Source: Marivita geojedonensis (GTDB lineage Bacteria > Pseudomonadota > Alphaproteobacteria > Rhodobacterales > Rhodobacteraceae). From it: 64,000 bases of DNA. The notes under the pieces were generated by a model that saw only the letters and a program-made list of their open reading frames with translations, was not told where the DNA came from and ran no database searches. Positions 45,171 through 53,797 of the stretch are shown here, in pieces. The stretch's first letter is position 1. Each line of letters begins with the position of its first letter. The stretch lies in contig NZ_JFKC01000003.1 in assembly GCF_002115805.1 (NCBI RefSeq), positions 62,001-126,000 of the forward strand. The letters are read 5' to 3'. Position numbers and translations under genes: made by a program.

Positions 45171-46202
45171 ATGAGACTTGCCACCTACAATGTCGAATGG
45201 TTCGACGCGCTGTTCGACGATAGCGGGCAGCTTCTCGTGGACGACGCATGGTCCGCCCGCCACAACGTGACCCGGGCCATGCAGATCGAGGCCTTGGGCA
45301 TCGTCTTTACCGCCATGGACGCGGACGCGGTGATGGTGGTCGAAGCGCCCGACACAAACCGGCAGCGCGACACGGTGCGCGCGCTCGAGGGCTTTGCCGA
45401 GGCGTTCAGTCTTCGGGCCCGCAGGGCGGTCATGGGCTTCAGCAATGACACCCAGCAGGAGATTGCATTGCTGTACGATCCGGACATCGTGTCGGCCCGG
45501 CATGATCCGAGAGGGCAGGCTCCGGTGCCGGGCGCGCCGCAGGTCGATGGTGCGCCCCGCTTTGACGGCACTTTCCGCATCGACCTCGATATCGACGCGA
45601 CCGAGGACCGGGTGGTGTTCTCCAAGCCGCCGCTGGAAGTGGCAATGACGGTGCGGGCCACAGGGGAAACGATCCGCCTGATCGGTGCGCATCTGAAATC
45701 CAAGGCCCCCCATGGCGCAACCAACCGAGACGAGGTGATGCGCCTGTCGATTGCCAACCGCCGCAAGCAGCTTGCGCAGGCGATCTGGTTGCGGACCCGG
45801 GTGGCCGAACATCTGGACGCCGCAGAGCCGCTGATCGTCATGGGCGATCTGAACGACGGTCCGGGGCTTGATGAGTATGAGCATCTGTTCGGGCGCAGCT
45901 CGGTCGAGATTGTCATGGGGCACGGAGATCATGTGCTCTTCGATCCCAACGCGGCGCAGGCTCTGTCCCGCAAGTTCGGCCCCCAGCCCACCACGGCACG
46001 GTTCTACCTGTCTCAGGAAGAGCGGTATCTTCAGGCGCTGCTGGACTACGTGATGGTGTCTCCTGATCTGCGGGAAAAGGCGGTCCGGTGGCGCATCTGG
46101 CACCCGTTCGACGATCCGGCCTGCTGGAAGACGGTCGAACTGCGCGAGGCCTTGCTGACCGCGTCGGATCACTTCCCGGTGACGCTGGATCTTGATCTCT
46201 GA
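45171..46202 (+). CDS. Endonuclease/exonuclease/phosphatase (EEP) family protein
   Basis: The 343-residue cytoplasmic protein has the EEP fold motifs: start RLATYNVEWFDALF, VMVVEAPD with the metal Glu region, GAHLKSKAP, VMGDLNDGPG and the final TASDHFPVTLDLDL with the catalytic Asp-His. The family cuts phosphodiesters in DNA, RNA, inositol phosphates or sphingomyelin; the substrate is unknown. ATG 45171 is used, as upstream codons overlap the DjlA-like gene in another frame. Confidence 0.85.
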   Translation: MRLATYNVEWFDALFDDSGQLLVDDAWSARHNVTRAMQIEALGIVFTAMDADAVMVVEAPDTNRQRDTVRALEGFAEAFSLRARRAVMGFSNDTQQEIALLYDPDIVSARHDPRGQAPVPGAPQVDGAPRFDGTFRIDLDIDATEDRVVFSKPPLEVAMTVRATGETIRLIGAHLKSKAPHGATNRDEVMRLSIANRRKQLAQAIWLRTRVAEHLDAAEPLIVMGDLNDGPGLDEYEHLFGRSSVEIVMGHGDHVLFDPNAAQALSRKFGPQPTTARFYLSQEERYLQALLDYVMVSPDLREKAVRWRIWHPFDDPACWKTVELREALLTASDHFPVTLDLDL

Positions 46203-46238
46203 GGTGAAATCCGCGCCGGGATCGCTTATATTGGCCGC

Positions 46239-46601
46239 ATGAAACAGATTTCTGCATATGCGCTTGCGGCGGCCCTTCTTGCGACGGGCGCATCCGCCGA
46301 GGAAAACGGCACCAGCCTCATGGAAGAGGGGGCTAAGCTGTTTTTCCGGGGATTGATGGAAGAAATGGAACCCGCCCTGCGTGAACTCGAAGGGCTGGCC
46401 GAAGACATTGAACCGGCGCTGCGCAGTTTTGCCGAGGAGATGGGACCGGCTCTGCGGGAGCTGATGGCGCAGGTCGAGGATTGGTCCGCCTATGAGCCGC
46501 CGGTGGTATTGCCCAACGGGGACATTCTTCTCAAACGCAAGCAGGACGCGCCGCCGCTTGATGATCTCCCGCCGCCCGAGGACGGCGAGATCGACATCTG
46601 A
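46239..46601 (+). CDS. Small secreted acidic protein with amphipathic helices
   Basis: The 120-residue product has a signal peptide (ISAYALAAALLATGASA). The mature part is mostly acidic amphipathic helix with repeated units (EEMEPALRELEGLAEDIEPALRSFAEEMGPALRELM). It ends in a proline/acidic tail (LDDLPPPEDGEIDI). Such short secreted proteins are common in Rhodobacteraceae and are often mislabelled; no function can be given. It converges on the YeeE gene with three bases between the stops. Confidence 0.75.
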   Translation: MKQISAYALAAALLATGASAEENGTSLMEEGAKLFFRGLMEEMEPALRELEGLAEDIEPALRSFAEEMGPALRELMAQVEDWSAYEPPVVLPNGDILLKRKQDAPPLDDLPPPEDGEIDI

Positions 46602-46604
46602 CCC

Positions 46605-47657
46605 TTACTCAGCGGGCTGTGCGTAGGCTGTCTGGCGCGCGGGCTTCAGCGCCGCGTTGGTGAGCAGCGCGCCCCCGGCGATCGACAGAATGGCGAGCAG
46701 TGCCGCGAAGGAAAGGGTCGGCACGCCAGCGAGACCCGCGCCCACGGTGCAGCCGCCGGCCAGAACGCCACCGACACCCATAAGAACCGCACCACCCGCA
46801 TAGCGACCGGTTTCTGCCGGTGCGTGGAAGGATTGCCACTGGAAGCTGCCGAAGATCAGCGAGGACACCAGCGCCCCGATCACCACGCCGCCGATCAGGC
46901 CCACACCGAAATTGGCGGGGATCGAGGTAGAGGCGACGGTCCAGAAGAGCGTGTCGGCAAAGGGTGCGGTGAACGACAGGCTTTCCAGCGCCACCGGGTC
47001 GAAATCGTCATAGAGGACGAAGCCCGTTCCAACCCACCCTGCCGGCACCAAGGCCCCCAGAAGTGCAGCCATTACCAGTGTGATGACCCGGTTTCCTGAG
47101 CGGGCTGCAATGGCCAGTGCGACAGCGGCGATGATCACGGACCAGACCAACGCGCCGCCGGGCAGCGCGGCCAGAGAGACAGTGTCGCCCAACGAAACGG
47201 TGACGGAACCCAGTGTCGTGCGGACCGGGGCCAGTATGCCTTTCAGCGTTGCATGGGCGGTGATGGCGAAGACCAGCAGCACAAAGACGGCGCGCAGGTT
47301 GCCGCTGGCAGACAGCACGGTCAGCCGCGAGACACAGCCACGCGTCAGCACCATCCCGGCGCCGAACATCAACCCGCCGAGCACGATGGCGAGGATCGGC
47401 AACTCTCCGGACATGAAGCGGTGGTCGTCGAAGGTGATGAAGCCGGACAGAACTGCGGCCTGAGTGCCAAGCACGGCCACGGCCAGCGCGGTCAACCAGA
47501 CGCCGAGCGCCTGTTTGCGGTCGTCCCCGACGAGCCCGCGGCGGAAGCAGAATTTCGTGCGCTCGGCCAGCAGACCGAACACGGCGCCAAGGACCAGCGC
47601 CAGACCCACCGCCACTTGCGGCGCGGTGTAATTCTCAAAGCCCAGGGATTCGAACAT
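46605..47657 (-). CDS. YeeE/YedE-family (DUF395) sulfur-compound transporter
   Basis: The 350-residue inner-membrane protein has about ten helices and two related halves. Conserved cysteines are in TKFCFRRG (about residue 36), TRGCVSRL (about 107) and GGCTVGAGLAGVP (about 310). The same pattern carries thiosulfate in the YeeE/TsuA family, so uptake of thiosulfate or another sulfur species is likely. GGAG precedes ATG 47657; the longer frame is not supported. A perfect GGAATATATTCC palindrome lies 38 bases upstream and could be its operator. Confidence 0.88.
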   Translation of the reverse strand: MFESLGFENYTAPQVAVGLALVLGAVFGLLAERTKFCFRRGLVGDDRKQALGVWLTALAVAVLGTQAAVLSGFITFDDHRFMSGELPILAIVLGGLMFGAGMVLTRGCVSRLTVLSASGNLRAVFVLLVFAITAHATLKGILAPVRTTLGSVTVSLGDTVSLAALPGGALVWSVIIAAVALAIAARSGNRVITLVMAALLGALVPAGWVGTGFVLYDDFDPVALESLSFTAPFADTLFWTVASTSIPANFGVGLIGGVVIGALVSSLIFGSFQWQSFHAPAETGRYAGGAVLMGVGGVLAGGCTVGAGLAGVPTLSFAALLAILSIAGGALLTNAALKPARQTAYAQPAE

Positions 47658-47694
47658 GGGTCGCTCCTTCCATTTGCCTTGAGGCCAGATGGAG

Positions 47695-47706
47695 GGAATA
47701 TATTCC
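47695..47706. promoter_or_regulatory. Palindrome upstream of the YeeE-type gene
   Basis: GGAATATATTCC is a perfect 12-bp palindrome, 38 bases before the transporter start on the minus strand. It is AT-rich in otherwise GC-rich DNA. ArsR-family sulfide sensors (BigR/SqrR) use GAAT/ATTC-type sites and often control YeeE genes, but no such regulator is in the window. Confidence 0.4.
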
Positions 47707-47788
47707 TGCGGCAAGGGTGGGGCAGCGCCTTTGAGGCGCTCCCTGGGGGATTGGGTCTTGGGATTTCGCTTCAGGCCAGAACGCTGTT

Positions 47789-47810
47789 CCGATTTTTCAA
47801 GAAAAATCGG
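47789..47810 (-). terminator. Terminator-like palindrome after the peptide ABC permease operon
   Basis: CCGATTTTTC (47789-47798) pairs perfectly with GAAAAATCGG (47801-47810) around AA, 64 bases beyond the last permease stop. T-runs are inside the stem; no tail of Ts follows. Confidence 0.5.
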
Positions 47811-47873
47811 GTCCGGCGTTCGGCGGCGGGCGTGCTCCTCAAGCCGATCAATCTTATTTCACTTGTACGCCTG

Positions 47874-48854
47874 TCACCGGCCCCGGATGCGGGGGTCCAG
47901 CGCGTCGCGCAGGCCGTCACCCAGATAGTTCACGCTCAGCACCGTCAGCGAGATCGCGATGCCCGGCAGGTAGACCCGTTCGGGGAACTGCTGCATCCGC
48001 TGTACCGCGTCGGCGAGCATCTTGCCCCATGTCGGGAAGTCGGACGGGAAACCGACGCCAAGGAAGCTGAGCGCGCTTTCGGTGATGATCGCGGTGGCGA
48101 GGCCAAGCGTGGCCGAGACCATGATCGGTGACAGCACGTTGGGCAGCAGGTGACGCTGCACGATGCGGAAGGGCGTGGTGCCAATGGAGCGCGCAGCCAG
48201 AATGAACTCACGTTCCTTGAGCGCGAGGATATCGCCGCGCACGATGCGGGCGGTGGGCATCCAGCTTGTTATGGCGATGATGCCGACGATCAGCACGAAC
48301 ATCCCGCCTTCGGGACCGAATGCCTCGCGCAGGGGCTGGCGGAAGAGCGTCACAGCCACCAGCAGCAGGGGCAGGATCGGCAGCGACAGGAACAGGTCTG
48401 TGAGACGCATGAGCAGCCCGTCGGCCTTGCGCACGAACCCCGCCAGAACACCGACCGTGGTGCCGATGATCAGGCTCAGAACCATTGCGGCCCAACCGAC
48501 GGCCATGGATGTCCGCCCGCCCTGGATGATCTGCGCGAGCTGATCGCGGCCCAGCTGATCCGTGCCGAACGGGCGGTTCCAGGCGACCTTGGCCCCGCTG
48601 TCCCACAGAAGGTTCCAGATCGGGCGCAGGTCCTTGTTGCGGATGTCGAGCTTCTGCGCGTCCACCTGCCAGAGATACGGGCCAAGCAGGACGGCCAGAG
48701 TGATGAACAGCAGAAACCCGCCGCCGAACATGGCGCCCTTGTGCTTGCGGAACTGGTCCCAGACATCGAGCCATTGGCTGCGCGGCGGCTCCAGCGGGCC
48801 TTTGTCGGCCAGCGCTTCGATCGGGGTCGGAGTGGCTTGGACGGGCTCAGTCAT
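47874..48854 (-). CDS. Peptide-type ABC transporter permease (DppC/OppC family)
   Basis: The 326-residue inner-membrane protein has an N-terminal helix (FLLFITLAVLLGPYLW), the OppC N-domain, and five further helices with the EAA-like loop AARSIGTTPFRIVQRHLLPNVLSPI (about 225-249). The start at 48854 (MTEPVQ) is chosen; it overlaps the DppB-type stop by 8 bases. It forms the channel with the upstream permease for a peptide or peptide-like substrate. Confidence 0.9.
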   Translation of the reverse strand: MTEPVQATPTPIEALADKGPLEPPRSQWLDVWDQFRKHKGAMFGGGFLLFITLAVLLGPYLWQVDAQKLDIRNKDLRPIWNLLWDSGAKVAWNRPFGTDQLGRDQLAQIIQGGRTSMAVGWAAMVLSLIIGTTVGVLAGFVRKADGLLMRLTDLFLSLPILPLLLVAVTLFRQPLREAFGPEGGMFVLIVGIIAITSWMPTARIVRGDILALKEREFILAARSIGTTPFRIVQRHLLPNVLSPIMVSATLGLATAIITESALSFLGVGFPSDFPTWGKMLADAVQRMQQFPERVYLPGIAISLTVLSVNYLGDGLRDALDPRIRGR

Positions 48855-49884
48855 AGCGGATCCTCGGGTCGAGAAGGCCGTAGAGGATATCGGCAATCAG
48901 GTTGAAGAGAACGATCAGCACGGCAAAGATGAAGGTCAGCGTCATCACCATCGGCAGGTCATTGGCAAAGAGCGCCGTGATCAGAAGCTGCCCGATGCCA
49001 TTCACCTTGAACACGTTCTCGGTGATGATCGCGCCGCCGAAGATCGACGGCACGTTGAGTGCGATGACGGTGATGACCGGGATCATCGAATTGCGCAGCA
49101 CGTGCACGGTCACAACGACAGCCTCGCTCAGACCTTTTGCCCGGGCGGTGCGCACGTAGTCCTGATTCAGGTTGTCCAGCATCGACGCGCGCATGTAGCG
49201 GCTGATCTGCGCCGTGGTCTGAAGGGCCAGTACCATCACCGGCAGGATCATCTGCTGAAGCTGGTATTTGAAGCTGGCCCAGTCGTTCACCACATGGGTT
49301 GTGTCATAAATCGACGGGAACCAGCCCAGCTGTACGGAGAAGATCACGATCAGCAGCGGGCCGGTGAAGAACGGCGGGATCGAAAAGCCGATCATCGTGA
49401 TGAACGTCCCGGACTGGTCGAAGACCGAATACTGCCGGTAGGCCGAATAGATGCCGATGGGCAGGGCGATCAGGATGCCCACCACGTAGGCCATGCCAAC
49501 GACCCAGAGCGTTTGCGGGATGCGCTGGATCACGATGTCCATCACCGGCGAACGGGTCTGCCAGGAGATGACGCGCAGTTCGCCCTGGTAAAGCTGGGTG
49601 TCCGGCAGCCAGCCCAGAAGGGTGCTTGAATTGGTCAGCCAGTCGATAAAGACCTTTGGCTCCAGCCAGAAGACCTGCACCAGCCATTTCCAGTATTGCA
49701 CCAGCGGTGGTTCACCCACCCCAAGCGCCTCGCGCATCTTCTGCTTCACCTCGGGCGGTACCGTCAGGGGTACCTGCGCCATCGGGTCACCGGGGGCGAG
49801 CTGGAGCAGCATGAATATGACAAAACTGATGAACAGAAGCGTCGGAACGGCAAGAACAAGTCGTCGGACGGCGAAGGTCAGCAT
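48847..49884 (-). CDS. Peptide-type ABC transporter permease (DppB/OppB family)
   Basis: The 345-residue permease starts with the DppB-type helix MLTFAVRRLVLAVPTLLFISFVIFMLL and has the conserved loop RTARAKGLSEAVVVTVHVLRNSMIPVITVIAL (about 232-263). An insert of about 60 residues after the first helix (WYWKWLVQVFWLEPKVFIDW-like region) is longer than in E. coli DppB. It lies 86 bases downstream of the binding-protein gene, with a strong hairpin in between. Confidence 0.9.
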   Translation of the reverse strand: MLTFAVRRLVLAVPTLLFISFVIFMLLQLAPGDPMAQVPLTVPPEVKQKMREALGVGEPPLVQYWKWLVQVFWLEPKVFIDWLTNSSTLLGWLPDTQLYQGELRVISWQTRSPVMDIVIQRIPQTLWVVGMAYVVGILIALPIGIYSAYRQYSVFDQSGTFITMIGFSIPPFFTGPLLIVIFSVQLGWFPSIYDTTHVVNDWASFKYQLQQMILPVMVLALQTTAQISRYMRASMLDNLNQDYVRTARAKGLSEAVVVTVHVLRNSMIPVITVIALNVPSIFGGAIITENVFKVNGIGQLLITALFANDLPMVMTLTFIFAVLIVLFNLIADILYGLLDPRIRYD

Positions 49885-49927
49885 CGTGTGGCGCCTCGGG
49901 TCATTAGTCTTTTACGGGAAACGAAAA

Positions 49928-49954
49928 GCAGGGTGGGCATGGTGCCCACCCTGC
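49928..49954 (-). promoter_or_regulatory. Strong hairpin/attenuator after the peptide binding-protein gene
   Basis: GCAGGGTGGGCA (49928-49939) pairs perfectly with TGCCCACCCTGC (49943-49954) around TGG; on the minus strand TTTT follows at once (49924-49927). It lies 16 bases beyond the binding-protein stop, so it can terminate part of the transcripts before the permease genes. Confidence 0.75.
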
Positions 49955-49970
49955 GATCACAGGCGTGCGA

Positions 49971-51677
49971 TCATTTGGACTTGATGCGGTACCAGTCCGC
50001 AACGTTCCACAGTTCGCTGTCCCAAACGTTCAGCACGACACCGCCAAGGGTGGTTGCGTGTGCCGAAAGACGACCACGGTGCACCAGCGGGATCATCCCG
50101 CCGTTGTCGACCATCATCCCGCTCAGCTCACGGCCGATGCGCTGACGCTCTGCCATGTCTGCGGTCTTGGTCAGCTCTGCATGCAGCGCGTCGAACTCTT
50201 CCATGCAGAAGCGGCTGATGTTTTCACCCTGCCACTGTGTTTCCGGGCGCGGAGCCTTGTCGCACAGGCCGTTGCCGAGATAGGTCTGCGGGTCGGTGCC
50301 GTTGAAGGTGTTCGCGTACATTTCCACGTCTGCGTAGAACTTCTGGAACGTGTCGGGCGAACCCGGGTCACCACCGAAGAAGACCGACGCATCGATGTTG
50401 CGCAGTTCGACTTCAAAGCCGATCTGTTCCCACCATTCCTTGATCAGCGCCTGGAAGTCCTGACGGACGGCGTTGGTCGAGGTCTGGTAAAGGATCGAAA
50501 GCGGCACGCCGTTGTGCTCGCGCACGCCGTCGCCGTCGCTGTCGACGATGCCTGCGCCATCGAGAAGCGCTTTCGCGCCGTCGAGGTCCTGCACGTCACA
50601 GCCGTCGAATGTGGACGCAAACGCTTCGGGGGCCGGAACCCACGAGCAGCCGATCTTGCCGGCTTGACCATAGCCGATTTCCACCAGCAGCGGGCGGTCG
50701 ATTGCCATCGACATCGCCTTGTAGACCGCCGGTTCCTGCAGGAACGGATGCGGGTGCGCCGCGGTGGAACGCTCGCCTTCGGGCAGGTTCGGATCAGGGT
50801 TGGTCTGGTTGATCATGATGCGCTCGAGCAGCGGGCCGAAGCCTGCGATCGGAACGCCTTTGCCGCCTTCCTGCATCTGCGCAATCACGTCGGGTGCCAG
50901 CTGGAGGTTCCAGGCGTAGTCGAATTCACCGGTTTCCATCACGGCCTGACCTGCTGCGCGGGCATCGCCGCCGCCTTTGAAGGTCACGCTTGCGAAGGCG
51001 GGCTTCGCCGGATCACGGTAGTTTTCGTTTGCGGCCATGGTGATCACGTCGTTCGGCTTGAACTCGGTGACGACAAACGGGCCGGTGCCGATCGGGTTGA
51101 AGTTCTGCTCGGTGCAGGTGGAGGCCGCCGCGCCCATGCAGCTTTCGAACTGCGCTTTCTGCAGGATCGGGCTTTCGCCACCCACAAACGGGCCATAGGG
51201 GTTCGGGGTCGGGCCGCCGAAATTCACGACGACGGTCAGGTCGTCCGGGGTCTCGACGCTGGTGACGCCTTCGAATTTGGTGATCTGTGCGCAGCCGCCT
51301 TCGGGATGCGTGCAGTACGCGTGGGTGAAGGCCACGTCCGCAGAAGTGAACGCGCTGCCATCCGACCATGTCAGTCCGGGGGTGATTTTCCACGTGATCG
51401 AGGTCAGGTCTTCGCTGACGCCGCCATTGGCGACCGTCGGGATCTCTTCGACGAGCCACGGAACCAGCTCGCCTTTTTCGTTATAGCGCGCCAGCGGTTC
51501 GATGATCATCGACGCGGATTCCACGTCTTTCGTCCCGCCCGACAGGAACGGGTTCAGAATCGACGGAGCCTGCCAGTAGATGATCTTGACCTCGCCGTCG
51601 GCGCCACGCTCGGCAAACGCGGCAGGCGCAAGTGCAACGGCAGCCGCAGCACCCATGAGTAGGGATTTGAGTTTCAT
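49971..51677 (-). CDS. Peptide-type ABC transporter periplasmic binding protein (SBP_bac_5)
   Basis: The 568-residue protein has a signal peptide (MKLKSLLMGAAAAVALAPAAFA) and an SBP_bac_5 fold, with WKITPGLTWSDGSAFTSADVAFT (about 96-118) and NPIGTGPFVVTEFKPND. Internal cysteines (THPEGGC, ESCMGAAASTCTEQ) suggest periplasmic disulfides. The start at 51677 is chosen over the longer frame because the signal peptide begins there. It should bind peptides or N-acyl/opine-like compounds for the DppB/DppC pair. The double ATPase is encoded divergently. Confidence 0.88.
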   Translation of the reverse strand: MKLKSLLMGAAAAVALAPAAFAERGADGEVKIIYWQAPSILNPFLSGGTKDVESASMIIEPLARYNEKGELVPWLVEEIPTVANGGVSEDLTSITWKITPGLTWSDGSAFTSADVAFTHAYCTHPEGGCAQITKFEGVTSVETPDDLTVVVNFGGPTPNPYGPFVGGESPILQKAQFESCMGAAASTCTEQNFNPIGTGPFVVTEFKPNDVITMAANENYRDPAKPAFASVTFKGGGDARAAGQAVMETGEFDYAWNLQLAPDVIAQMQEGGKGVPIAGFGPLLERIMINQTNPDPNLPEGERSTAAHPHPFLQEPAVYKAMSMAIDRPLLVEIGYGQAGKIGCSWVPAPEAFASTFDGCDVQDLDGAKALLDGAGIVDSDGDGVREHNGVPLSILYQTSTNAVRQDFQALIKEWWEQIGFEVELRNIDASVFFGGDPGSPDTFQKFYADVEMYANTFNGTDPQTYLGNGLCDKAPRPETQWQGENISRFCMEEFDALHAELTKTADMAERQRIGRELSGMMVDNGGMIPLVHRGRLSAHATTLGGVVLNVWDSELWNVADWYRIKSK

Positions 51678-51945
51678 TCGTCTCTCCTTGTTGGACACAG
51701 TTTTTCCGTGTCGTTCTCGTTGTGGTGGGAAACTCCGGGATTTGCTCCGTCGCGGCGCCATGCGGATCACACAGGTTCACGTTTGACAAAACGCAGGTCT
51801 TTTTCCCCCTGATTGCGCATCGAAACAGCTTTTGAGCAAAATGCAAGTCCTCTGGGAGCGATAACAGAGGCGACGTGGAGACAGCGTTTGACTCTGGCGG
51901 AACTGTGGTTAGCGTTTGGGCAACGTCAGAATAAGGACCGCGCCC

Positions 51946-53766
51946 ATGCCGGACGGCAGCATTGCCCAGATTCAGAATCTTCGCGTTGAATTCCAGACAA
52001 AGTCCGGAACCGTGGTGGGGGTTGAAGACGTCTCGTTCGAGATCAATCCCGGCGAAACCGTTTGCGTGGTGGGCGAATCCGGGTCGGGCAAATCGGTGTC
52101 CTCGCTGGCTCTAATGCGGCTTATCGAGTTCGGCGGCGGCGACATTGCGGGCGGGCGCCTGCTTTTCGATCGCAAGGATCAGGGCAAGGTCGATCTGTCG
52201 GAAACCGATCAGGATCTGATGCGCACGATCCGGGGCAACGAGATCGGTATGATTTTCCAGGAGCCGATGACCGCGCTCAACCCGGTGTTCACGGTGGGGC
52301 GGCAGCTGACCGAAGGGTTGCGGCTGCACAAGGGCATGTCGCGGGCACAGGCCGAAGCGCGGGCACTGGAGCTTCTGCGTCAGGTGCGCATCCCGGAACC
52401 GGAACGGCGGCTGAAACAGTATCCGCACGAACTGTCCGGCGGGATGCGGCAGCGCGTGGTCATCGCGATGGCGCTCGCCTGTGAACCGCGTCTGCTGATC
52501 GCGGACGAGCCGACGACAGCGCTGGACGTGACAATCCAGGCCGAGATTCTGGCTCTGATGGACCGGCTCAAGCGTGAGACCGGCACGGCCGTGATGTTCA
52601 TCACGCATGACATGGCCGTGGTCGCGCAGATGGCTGACCGCGTTGTGGTGATGTTCCGCGGGAACAAGGTTGAAGAAGGCACGGTCGAAGAGATTTTCGA
52701 AAACCCGCAGCACCCCTACACGCAGGCGTTGCTGGCAGCAGTTCCCAAGCTGGGCGAAATGACAGGCACCGATCTGCCGCGCCCGATGCGTCTGCTTGGG
52801 CGGGACGGGTCTGACGTGCCGCCGATCACCGGATCGGACGAGGTTCTGCTGGAGGTCAAACACCTCACGACGCGGTTTCCGGTCAAGGGGGGCTTCTTCC
52901 GTCGCACCGTTGCGAATGTGCACGCGGTCGAGGACGTGTCCTTTTCCGTAAACAAGGGGCAGACGCTCAGTCTTGTGGGCGAATCCGGCTGCGGGAAATC
53001 GACGGCGGGGCGGTCCATTCTGAGGCTGGTGGAGCCGCAGACGGGCAGCATCTTCCTTGATGGTAAGGACATCATGGCGCTCAGTCAGCCCGAACTGCGC
53101 AATGCGCGGCGCGACATGCAGATGGTGTTCCAGGATCCGTTTGCCTCGCTCAATCCGCAGATGCAGCTGGCCGATCAGGTCTCGGAGCCGATGCGCAATT
53201 TCGGTATGGGATCCAGTGCGGAGATGCGCAAACGGGTCGAAATGCTGTTCGACCGGGTCGAACTGCCGCGCAGTTTCATGCAGCGCTATCCGCATGAATT
53301 GTCCGGTGGACAGCGTCAGCGGATCGCGATTGCCCGCGCACTGGCGCTGAACCCCAAGCTCATCGTTGCGGACGAGGCGGTATCGGCGCTCGATGTGTCG
53401 GTGCAGGCGCAGGTGTTGAACCTGATGCTGGAACTTCAGGCAGAACTGGGACTGTCCTATCTTTTCATCAGTCACGACATGGCCGTGGTCGAACGAGTGA
53501 GCCATTATGTCGGGGTGATGTATCTGGGACGGATTGTGGAGCTTGGCCCACGTCGGGCAGTGTTTGAGAACCCGCAGCATCCCTATACGCAGGCACTTAT
53601 GAAAGCGGTGCCGATTGCCGATCCGCGCAAGCGCAAGTCAGAGAAAGATCTGAATTTCAAACCGATTCCCTCGCCGATCCACGGTCTTGACTACGATCCG
53701 GCTCCCTCGGAGTACCGCGAAGTCGAACCCGGTCACAAAGTGCTGATCACCGACAGCGGCTACTGA
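51946..53766 (+). CDS. Fused double ATP-binding protein of a peptide ABC transporter (GsiA/DppD-DppF type)
   Basis: The 606-residue protein has two ABC domains in tandem. The first has Walker A GESGSGKSVSSL (about 43), signature LSGGMRQRV and Walker B LLIADEPTTALD. The second has Walker A GESGCGKSTAGRS (about 347), LSGGQRQRI and LIVADEAVSALD. Each half ends with the oligopeptide-type C-terminal region (ENPQHPYTQALL and ENPQHPYTQALM). It energises the DppB/DppC channel encoded on the other strand; the shared 268-base region must hold both promoters. The start at 51946 follows AAGGA; GTG/ATG codons 30 bases upstream are less likely. Confidence 0.92.
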   Translation: MPDGSIAQIQNLRVEFQTKSGTVVGVEDVSFEINPGETVCVVGESGSGKSVSSLALMRLIEFGGGDIAGGRLLFDRKDQGKVDLSETDQDLMRTIRGNEIGMIFQEPMTALNPVFTVGRQLTEGLRLHKGMSRAQAEARALELLRQVRIPEPERRLKQYPHELSGGMRQRVVIAMALACEPRLLIADEPTTALDVTIQAEILALMDRLKRETGTAVMFITHDMAVVAQMADRVVVMFRGNKVEEGTVEEIFENPQHPYTQALLAAVPKLGEMTGTDLPRPMRLLGRDGSDVPPITGSDEVLLEVKHLTTRFPVKGGFFRRTVANVHAVEDVSFSVNKGQTLSLVGESGCGKSTAGRSILRLVEPQTGSIFLDGKDIMALSQPELRNARRDMQMVFQDPFASLNPQMQLADQVSEPMRNFGMGSSAEMRKRVEMLFDRVELPRSFMQRYPHELSGGQRQRIAIARALALNPKLIVADEAVSALDVSVQAQVLNLMLELQAELGLSYLFISHDMAVVERVSHYVGVMYLGRIVELGPRRAVFENPQHPYTQALMKAVPIADPRKRKSEKDLNFKPIPSPIHGLDYDPAPSEYREVEPGHKVLITDSGY

Positions 53767-53797
53767 CCACATGCGGTTTGGCCTGTAGGCTCAACCC

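Noticed and set aside
49965-51662. 565-codon plus-strand frame opposite the peptide binding-protein gene
   Set aside because: Shadow of a gene with a signal peptide and clear SBP_bac_5 sequence.
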